A stretch of 38,039 bases of DNA, from positions 1 to 38,039 of the forward strand of contig CABUWK010000019.1 in the NCBI GenBank assembly GCA_902495325.1, read 5' to 3'. The stretch is from an uncultured Acidiphilium sp. GTDB taxonomy: Bacteria > Bacillota > Clostridia > Christensenellales > Borkfalkiaceae. Position 1 is the stretch's first letter. Each line of letters opens with the position of its first letter. The notes under the pieces were generated by a model. It saw nothing but the letters and a program-made list of their open reading frames with translations, was not told the DNA's origin and did not search any database. Below are positions 1 through 6,287 of this stretch, piece by piece. Position numbers and translations under genes: made by a program.

Positions 1-118
1 CGCATATAAATCGCTCCAACGAAGCTTCATTGGGGAATTGTACTTTTTTCTTGCATTGACTTTTTATCTGCTTATTCAAATTCTCAATTAAATTCGTAGT
101 ATAAATGCTCGGACGTAT
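1..118 (-). mobile_element. IS256/Mutator-family transposase, C-terminal fragment
   Basis: Reading the minus strand from about 118 down to 1 gives an open frame containing IRPSIYTTNLIENLNKQIK and then QFPNEASLERFI. This matches the conserved C-terminal part of IS256/Mutator-type DDE transposases, where an IYTTN-IE motif is followed by a basic stretch and F-P-N-E-x-S-L. The fragment continues beyond the left edge. On its upstream side the family similarity stops at about 118, where the opposite strand becomes helicase coding sequence, so the transposase has lost its N-terminal catalytic part, at least at this site. No terminal inverted repeat is visible. Family assignment is fairly sure; the exact breakpoint is good to about ten bases. 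Confidence 0.75.
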
Positions 119-2370
119 GCAAAATATTATAAGAGTAAACCGAATGACAGATATTATATTCAGAAAACGAAACCATTTTTCGTCGCGGGGAAAACATATT
201 ACCAGCTAACTGTAGTGCCTGCTGATGACTTTTCCAGTAAGTTTGATAGATTTATTGTTTTTTCAAATCGCGATATACCGTCGTTTTACTCAATAAAACT
301 TGATTTCATAGATAGTTCAATCGATATTATAAACCGAGAAATGCCAATAAAAATCGTCAATGATTATATTGTTGCCATCCGTCCCGTTGAACTTGAGGAT
401 ATAGCGACTATTTTATGCGTAAATAAAGTAAATCCGGGAACAAAAGAATATAAAATTATTATGGGCTACCTTTCGTCAACCGGAGTTAGCCTTACTGAAT
501 TACTTGATTATGATACGAAATATTATGAACAATTAAAAAAAGAATTGGTAGCTGAATGTGGTTCAAATAATTTTTTCAATCTATTGGACAAATGCAGAGA
601 TTTATCTTTAAATAATAAATCCGGACATAATATAGTTCGTTATTTGCTGTTGCGTTTACGTCATAGTATTATGAAGCAACAGATGGCGTCGAGGGAGAAT
701 AATTGGATATCGAATTTGCGATTGCTGAATGAAAGCTTGCCTTTTGATAAAATGCCGTACGACGCTTCATTACGCGATCACAATCCGCCTTTGTTTGATG
801 TTTTTTCCAGTATTAAAGTTAGCGGGCATGAAGACGAAGTATTGTCAAGAAAAATTCGTATTAATACGGAGCAAAAAGTACAACTTTTTATGCCGATTGA
901 TGAATTAGGGAAATTTGGTAACGTCAATGAGCTTGCAAAGAGATTTAATTCACGTCTTATAGAAAAACATAGAGCGACGAGAAGTTTGATTATAGAGAAA
1001 GGGTACATATATATAAATGGATATGTGTCTGATACGGTTTGGATCCTTAATAATTTAATTAGCAGAAAAGGTGATGGGTTAATTGGGTACAAAAACTCAA
1101 TGGTTTCTTGGGTTTCATCTAACCCTGCTGTAGATTCGGATGAGAAGAAGAAACTTCTGCCGGATGTTTTTTCAAATTCAAATGTGGCAATGATTTACGG
1201 AGCTGCAGGAACGGGTAAAACGACGTTGATTAAGCATTTGGCAAGTTATTTTTGGATGAGTGTAAGTTGTTTTTGGCAAATACAAATCCTGCAAAAGAAC
1301 ACCTTCGAAGAGAGATTAAAACTCAAAAAAGTGAGTTCAGCACAATTGCGGGAAGTAAACAATTTTTAAATCAAAGTTATGACGTTGTTTTTATAGATGA
1401 GTGCAATACAGTAGATAATTATTCAATGAAAGACGTATTGCAACATTTATCGTGCAGATTATTGGTTCTTGTTGGGGATGTACTTCAAATACAATCAATA
1501 GCTTTTGGTAATTGGTTTGGTCTTGCGCGCTATTTCTTACCTAAAAATATTATTTTTGAACTTTCAACTCCTTACAGAGGCAGACAAAATATAAATTTGA
1601 TTGGATTATGGGATCGGGTTCGTGAATTAGATCCCAAAATCGCAGAATATATTTATAGAAATAAATATTCGGCAAAATTAGAAGACGGAACAATTTTCTC
1701 GAAAGACGCTGACGACAATATTATTCTTTGTTTGAATTACGACGGATTATACGGAATTAATAATATAAATCGCTTTTTACAGAAAGACAACAGCAATTCA
1801 CCAGAAGTGTGGGATAATCGGATATATAAAGTAGGTGATCCGGTTTTATTTAATGAAAACAATCGTTTCTATCCTGTACTTTATAATAATTTAAAAGGTT
1901 GGATTCGTGGTATCTGCAAAAAAGAGACTTCGATTACTTTCACGATCGAAGTTGATATGGCAATTAATGGCTTTGGTTCGTCAGATGCTGGTTTTGAGTT
2001 GCTTGAGTGCGATACCCCCGGACATTCGATAATTCGCTTTACTGTTGGTAAATTTATAGATGATGATAGAGGAGAACGAAAGAAAGAGCAAGTTGTTCCT
2101 TTTCAAGTTGCTTATGCAATTTCAATACATAAAGCGCAGGGGTTGGAATATGATTCGGTAAAAATTGTTGTGACTAATGAGATCGAGGATTTAATTTCGC
2201 ACAATATATTTTACACAGCGATTACTCGAGCAAAGAAGGAACTAAAAATTTATTGGCAACCTGAAGTTCAGCAAAAGATATTGTCGACAATCGAACCTAT
2301 TTCCAATCAGAAAGATGCACATATTATTTCGCGAAAATTTGGAATGAAGATTTTAAATGCTGTTAAGTAA
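119..2370 (+). pseudogene. SF1 helicase / AAA-type ATPase, 5'-truncated and frameshifted
   Basis: An open frame without a start enters from the transposase junction (stop-free from 92) and reads KPNDRYYIQK and then KFDRFIVFSN. The only ATG/GTG-type start nearby, GTG at 215, lies inside conserved-looking sequence, so the true N-terminus is missing. Walker A (GAAGTGKTT) is at 1199-1225. Just after it, at a run of five T (1249-1253), the frame shifts by -1: the first frame ends at 1369, and the second carries KLFLANTNPAKEHLRR, Walker B (FIDE, acidic pair 1396-1401), LVLVGDVLQIQS, and the C-terminal helicase motifs YAISIHKAQGLEYDSV and YTAITRAKK (about 2110-2240). The last is typical of UvrD_C_2/RecD-like SF1 helicases. 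One restored T would give a continuous protein. GC content is far lower than to the right of 6 kb, suggesting horizontal acquisition. Probably non-functional unless the ribosome slips at the T run. Confidence 0.8.
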
Positions 2371-2421
2371 GTAAAAAAATGAAATAGTATAAAATCATCA
2401 TATAGCGTAGCTGCCTAAAAA

Positions 2422-2577
2422 TTTTTTTATACGGCGGTAACCAGAGCGAAGAAAAACCTTAAAGTTTATTGGCAACCCGAAGTGGCAGATTATGTTTTAA
2501 GTAATATAGAAAACAGCGAGGAGTCCAGAACGGCGGACTTATCTATCCTTTCGGAGCAATTGAAAGAATATCTTTAA
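2422..2577 (+). pseudogene. Orphan C-terminal tail of a second, related helicase
   Basis: After the AT-rich helicase stops at 2370, a second stop-free stretch reads FYTAVTRAKKNLKVYWQPEV and continues to a TAA at 2575-2577. Its start aligns with the end of the preceding gene (FYTAITRAKKELKIYWQPEV), and the two then diverge in the last 35 or so residues. There is no start codon or ribosome site, so this is a gene remnant. It is a different allele or paralogue, not a recent copy: synonymous sites differ and the base composition is closer to the DNA on the right. It suggests that the AT-rich helicase recombined into, or landed next to, a resident homologue and left only the tail. Confidence 0.8.
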
Positions 2578-2586
2578 TCGTTTTTG

Positions 2587-2691
2587 TAGGCTTAGCATTT
2601 GCTGTTTCTGATTACCTGAAAGGCTTCTTTTCCGCCCTTTTCCACGATTTTTCGCCGTAAAAATAGTTAGTGATAACGAATGCTAAGCCTA
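2587..2691. repeat. 105-bp segment bounded by 13-bp perfect inverted repeats
   Basis: TAGGCTTAGCATT at 2587-2599 is the exact reverse complement of AATGCTAAGCCTA at 2679-2691. The same 13-mer recurs at 15093-15105, so it is not an isolated hairpin. The 79 bp between the arms contain no plausible gene. No clear target-site duplication flanks the arms (left ...TTTTTG, right TGCACT...). It could be a MITE-like element, a REP-like repeat or the relic of a larger element. The repeat itself is certain; its nature is open. Confidence 0.6.
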
Positions 2692-2710
2692 TGCACTGCT
2701 TTATGTCGTT

Positions 2711-2740
2711 TTGACAAATTTGTGATTTTATAATTTTTAT
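2711..2740 (+). promoter_or_regulatory. Possible promoter of the SUFU/lipoprotein genes
   Basis: A perfect -35-like TTGACA is at 2711-2716. The best -10 match, TATAAT at 2729-2734, is only 12 bp away, which is too close. TTTTAT at 2735-2740 gives an 18-bp spacer but is a weaker match. The position just before the SUFU-domain gene fits a promoter, but the geometry is imperfect. Confidence 0.35.
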
Positions 2741-2765
2741 CGATAACGGAAACAGAAATTCGGAT

Positions 2766-3398
2766 ATGAAAAGCAAAAGACAGCAAAAACTATACGACCA
2801 TTATAAAACCGTTTTCGGGGAAGAGCCGATTTTCAGCTTGAAACTGAAAAAGAATGTTCTGCCGACGGATATGAAGCCTATTACAACGCTTGTTTTCAAA
2901 CCGACGAACGAAATGCCGTTTTGGAAACTGTGTACCATCGGCGCAAGCGATTACCTGATGCCCGAACGCGATATAGGTTGGGGCAGAAAAGCGAATCGCC
3001 GCAACGAATATATGATGTTGATCGCACCGGAAGTGGAAGTCGGCGAGGATTCAACCGAGTGGCTTTTCTTAAATTCCTTGCTTTGGTCTACCGCCGAATA
3101 TGCTTTTAACGAAAAGGATAATCTTACTGTTTCCGATACGATAGATATGGGACTTGACGGAAAGTATTGCGGAACGGTACTGCTGTTACCCGAAGTATTC
3201 AAATCGCCGAGTATCGTAAAATGCTATGTTTCCGAGCATAAATACATCAGTATATTTCAGGTAATGCCGATAACGAGAGAGTTGCTTACAAAGAAACTCA
3301 GGAAGAAAGCCAACGGCATTTATTGGCTTATGGAACAGTTCTACACGCACGACGACGATTACAAACTTATATCGTCCAAACCGTTTGCAACGTTATAA
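2766..3398 (+). CDS. SUFU (suppressor of fused)-domain protein
   Basis: The 210-residue product has no signal peptide or membrane segment and should be cytoplasmic. The pattern TLVFKPTNEMPFWKLCTIGASDY followed by RRNEYMMLIAPE and a long aromatic helix (residues 95-115, LNSLLWSTAEYAF) matches the bacterial SUFU-like family. In that family a strand reading T-x-G-x-S-D and a later E-L-hydrophobic strand are conserved. Bacterial SUFU-domain proteins are best known as immunity proteins of polymorphic and contact-dependent toxins, and as stand-alone genes in orphan immunity islands. The next gene follows after 19 bp, so the two are probably co-transcribed. No toxin gene is visible in the window. 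The family call is good; an immunity role is inference from the family. Confidence 0.7.
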   Translation: MKSKRQQKLYDHYKTVFGEEPIFSLKLKKNVLPTDMKPITTLVFKPTNEMPFWKLCTIGASDYLMPERDIGWGRKANRRNEYMMLIAPEVEVGEDSTEWLFLNSLLWSTAEYAFNEKDNLTVSDTIDMGLDGKYCGTVLLLPEVFKSPSIVKCYVSEHKYISIFQVMPITRELLTKKLRKKANGIYWLMEQFYTHDDDYKLISSKPFATL

Positions 3399-3417
3399 TT
3401 AACAGGAGATATAAAAA

Positions 3418-3984
3418 ATGAAATTCGACTTGTTAAAGAGAAAAAATATAGTTTCACTTGCTTTATTGTTTATATTGATACTCACGTCTTTACTTTTTGT
3501 CGGTTGTGGTAAAAAGCCGGAAGAAAAGCCGCAACCTACGCCGTCCAAAGAAAAAAGAATTTGTTCTTTTTCGATTTCAAACCTTGATTCTGAGTTTCCC
3601 CTCGACGCCGTTTCCATTACCGTTCCTTACGGAATAAACTCTGTCACTGTAAGTCTTGAAGATTATAAAGCGGGTTTTATAATATCAAAGAATGATGGAA
3701 GCAGAGCGGTTTTACAAAGTATAGAAAATCTTGAAAACGACGATTATTCGTTTACGGTGTCAAACGGAAACTATAGTTATAAAAAAGAAACCGTGTTGAG
3801 TTTAGAAAACAGTTTTTTCGATAAGGCAGACGGAGAATTTTCCATAGGTCTGTGTTTGTTCAATAAAACTGATAATTATCTGGAAGTTCCCGTTACGGGA
3901 TATCAATACAATGTAGCATATAAGATAACCGACAGCAAGATTGCCTTTGAGATAAAGAACGGAGCGGTTATCCGTAATCATTAA
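3418..3984 (+). CDS. Small lipoprotein of unknown function
   Basis: The 188-residue product starts with a basic stretch and a hydrophobic segment ending in the lipobox LFVGC (Cys at residue 29). This is followed by a Lys/Pro-rich linker, so it should be lipid-anchored outside the cytoplasmic membrane. The rest is predicted mostly beta strand, with no motif I recognise. AGGAGA lies at a good distance before the ATG, and the gene follows the SUFU gene by 19 bp. I cannot assign a function. Its position between a SUFU protein and a Sel1-repeat protein may mean that it belongs to the same accessory cassette. Confidence 0.75.
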   Translation: MKFDLLKRKNIVSLALLFILILTSLLFVGCGKKPEEKPQPTPSKEKRICSFSISNLDSEFPLDAVSITVPYGINSVTVSLEDYKAGFIISKNDGSRAVLQSIENLENDDYSFTVSNGNYSYKKETVLSLENSFFDKADGEFSIGLCLFNKTDNYLEVPVTGYQYNVAYKITDSKIAFEIKNGAVIRNH

Positions 3985-4047
3985 CATTTTTTATAGGTAA
4001 ACAGCAAAACGTTCGCCACGAACTGTTGCGATACAAAAAAACAAATT

Positions 4048-5652
4048 ATGATTAATACAGAAAACGATAAAATAAAAAAGTACAAACAACTTGCCGAGAA
4101 GAAGCCGAAATATTATGCTTTGATCGGCGACTTATATATGGACGAGTCCGACTTCAAAACTGCAGCTACTTACTACAAAAAGGCGATTGAAAAGGATGTT
4201 TTGGCATATGCCGCGCTTGGCGATACGTTCGATTATCGTAACGAGTATAAAAAGTCGTTCGATACATATACGGCAGGAGCAAAAGAAGGCGAAACGGAAT
4301 GTTTTATTCGCCTTGGCTTTTGTTATCAGCACGGACACGCCGTAAAAAAGGATTTGCAAAAGGCAATCGAGTATTATACAAAGGCTTCTGATTTGGGTTC
4401 TTCGGTGGCGGCGAGAAATCTCGGCGATTTATATTACTTTGAGATGCTGATTAAAACGCCCGAAATCGACAATATCAAAAAAGCGTTGCAGTTTTACGAG
4501 CGCGCATTTTATCTCGGAGATACAGAGATTGCAAAGAAAATCGGCTTTATCTACCTGAACGATGAAACATTACAAGACGTGCCGAAAGCAATCGAATGGT
4601 ATGAAAAGGGTTTAAGTCTCGGAGATCATTCTCTTAATTTCGATTTGGCTTACGTTTATCTCAACGACAGGTTCGTTCCGCACGACTACGAAAAAGGGTT
4701 GGCATATTTAGCAGACGGCGTGAAACACAACGATCCGGAAAGCCTTTATATGCAAGCCCGCGTATACGAAGAAGGTTGGTACGGGATAGAACCCGACAAG
4801 AAAAAGTATATTCATTATCTCAAAAAGGCGGCGAACCTTTGTCAGGACGACGCATTGCTTGATTTGGGATATTACTATTACAAAAAAGGCAAGTATGACG
4901 ACGCGCTCGATTGTTTCGCGCAGTGCGATTTGGATAACGTTGGCGTTTATTGGTGTATGGCGACGATTTACGAAACCCAAAAAGCCGATTACAAAAACGC
5001 GCTGTTCTATTATCAGATGGCAATGGAAATGGACTTTCCGGACGCAATCGAAAGAATGGCGGAAGCGTATCTCGGCGACGAATTAGGACTCGAAAAGGAC
5101 GAGAAAACCGCCCTTAAACTTTTCAAACGAGCTGCAAAACTCGGAAACGCCGCCGCGCAGTATAATCTCGGTATGGCGTATGCTTGCGGTTATTACGGCG
5201 TGACCGCCGACAGGGAAACGGCACTTCATTGGCTGAAAAAGAGCGTGAAGGGCGAAAATCCGTCAGCGTGTCTGCAAGTGGGGCTTTATTACTACTATAC
5301 CGTCAAAACCGAAGCGGCATACAAAAAAGCATTTGAATTATTTACCGACGCATACAATCTCGGCGAGGAAGAAGCGATTATCAATATCGGACTTTGCTAT
5401 CTTCAAGGCTACGGCGTAAAAGAAGATAAAAGGGAAGCGGTTAAGTGTTTTAAGACTGCTGCCGAAAAGTGCAGTTCGGGCGTTGCGTATCACAATCTCG
5501 GGATCTGTTATGAAAACGGATTCGGTGTGAGGAAAGATTATAAGAAAGCAATCGAAATGTATGGCAAAGCGGTAGAGAACGGCGAAAAAGCAGGACTCGA
5601 AGCGATTAAAAACATTTACTCGAAAATGGGTAAAGATAAGAGTAAACTATGA
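4048..5652 (+). CDS. Sel1-repeat (SLR/TPR-like) protein
   Basis: The 534-residue product is almost entirely built of Sel1-like repeats of about 36 residues, a helical TPR relative. Typical units read CFIRLGFCYQHGHAVKKD, AAQYNLGMAYACGYYGVTAD and AYHNLGICYENGFGVRKDYK, with the recurring A-x-x-L-G, Y-x-x-G-x-G-V and A-x-x-x-Y-x-x-A pattern from roughly residue 25 to 525. There is no signal peptide, so it is probably a cytoplasmic protein-protein interaction scaffold. Sel1 proteins often sit in accessory regions beside immunity genes, and the SUFU neighbour fits this. The ribosome site is weak (A-rich leader). The stop overlaps the next start as ATGA at 5649-5652, indicating translational coupling to the YhbY-like gene. 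Confidence 0.85.
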   Translation: MINTENDKIKKYKQLAEKKPKYYALIGDLYMDESDFKTAATYYKKAIEKDVLAYAALGDTFDYRNEYKKSFDTYTAGAKEGETECFIRLGFCYQHGHAVKKDLQKAIEYYTKASDLGSSVAARNLGDLYYFEMLIKTPEIDNIKKALQFYERAFYLGDTEIAKKIGFIYLNDETLQDVPKAIEWYEKGLSLGDHSLNFDLAYVYLNDRFVPHDYEKGLAYLADGVKHNDPESLYMQARVYEEGWYGIEPDKKKYIHYLKKAANLCQDDALLDLGYYYYKKGKYDDALDCFAQCDLDNVGVYWCMATIYETQKADYKNALFYYQMAMEMDFPDAIERMAEAYLGDELGLEKDEKTALKLFKRAAKLGNAAAQYNLGMAYACGYYGVTADRETALHWLKKSVKGENPSACLQVGLYYYYTVKTEAAYKKAFELFTDAYNLGEEEAIINIGLCYLQGYGVKEDKREAVKCFKTAAEKCSSGVAYHNLGICYENGFGVRKDYKKAIEMYGKAVENGEKAGLEAIKNIYSKMGKDKSKL

Positions 5653-5942
5653 TTACGACATCACAAAAGGCAAGACTTTGCGGTATAGCGCAACAACTAA
5701 AACCGATTTTTGAAATAGGTAAAAATGGTATCGGAGGAAAGGAAATTATCGACATTTCCATTGCTCTCGATTCGTACGAACTTATTAAAATATCTGTTTC
5801 TCACGATGCGACAACCGACGTCAAAACATTTTTGAATGCGATTTGCGCACTTACGGGAGCGGAGCCTGTAACAGTAATCGGAAATGAGGTGGTGATTTAC
5901 AGGCGTTCTTCGGACAATGATATAAATCATATTGAGATCTAA
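5649..5942 (+). CDS. YhbY-family (CRM-domain) RNA-binding protein
   Basis: The 97-residue product has the single-CRM-domain layout of YhbY: a Q-K-A-R-L helix, LKPIFEIGKNGI (the conserved G-K-x-G-I loop, residues 17-28), then SYELIKISV and a C-terminal VTVIGNEVVIYR strand. YhbY proteins bind RNA and associate with 50S ribosome precursors. Length is typical for the family. The ATG overlaps the stop of the Sel1 gene by 4 bp, which is odd company, since yhbY normally sits in housekeeping clusters. A terminator follows at 5955-5986. Confidence 0.85.
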   Translation: MITTSQKARLCGIAQQLKPIFEIGKNGIGGKEIIDISIALDSYELIKISVSHDATTDVKTFLNAICALTGAEPVTVIGNEVVIYRRSSDNDINHIEI

Positions 5943-5954
5943 CATAAAATAAAT

Positions 5955-5986
5955 AGTGCTCTTACTTCGGTAAGGGCATTGTTTTT
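5955..5986 (+). terminator. Rho-independent terminator after the YhbY gene
   Basis: An 11-bp stem (5955-5965 with 5970-5980, two G-T pairs) closed by a TTCG tetraloop is followed by GTTTTT. It lies 13 bp after the yhbY stop and closes the 2.7-5.9 kb gene group. Confidence 0.8.
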
Positions 5987-6287
5987 GCCCGATAATCGGC
6001 TTATAGCGCGGTTTATATATCGGAAATCGGCTTTCGGGACGTCTGCGACGGGACGATTCGGATTTTTGAACGGCGATGATAAAAACCGGCATAACAAAGG
6101 AAGTCTTTTCGTATAGTAGTATAGCGGATAAAGTGCGCCGCCTATATGCGGGCGGATATGGCACGCAAAGATCCGTGACGATCCGGGCTTAACGAAGCTC
6201 GGATCCCCCGGATGTCGGGAGAGATCTGAACCGGATAAAATCCGGATCCCGGACAGGAGCAAGGGAAAGTATTTTCGGAGGAAACGG
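5987..6287. other. Intergenic region before the P-type ATPase
   Basis: Apart from the terminator just upstream, I see no gene in this stretch. Base composition rises here from the intermediate level of the accessory DNA to the GC-rich level of the rest of the window. A short perfect hairpin (CCGGAT, AAA, ATCCGG at 6231-6245) lies in the presumed leader of the ATPase gene. A strong SD (GGAGG) precedes the ATG at 6288. No convincing promoter hexamers were found. Confidence 0.4.
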
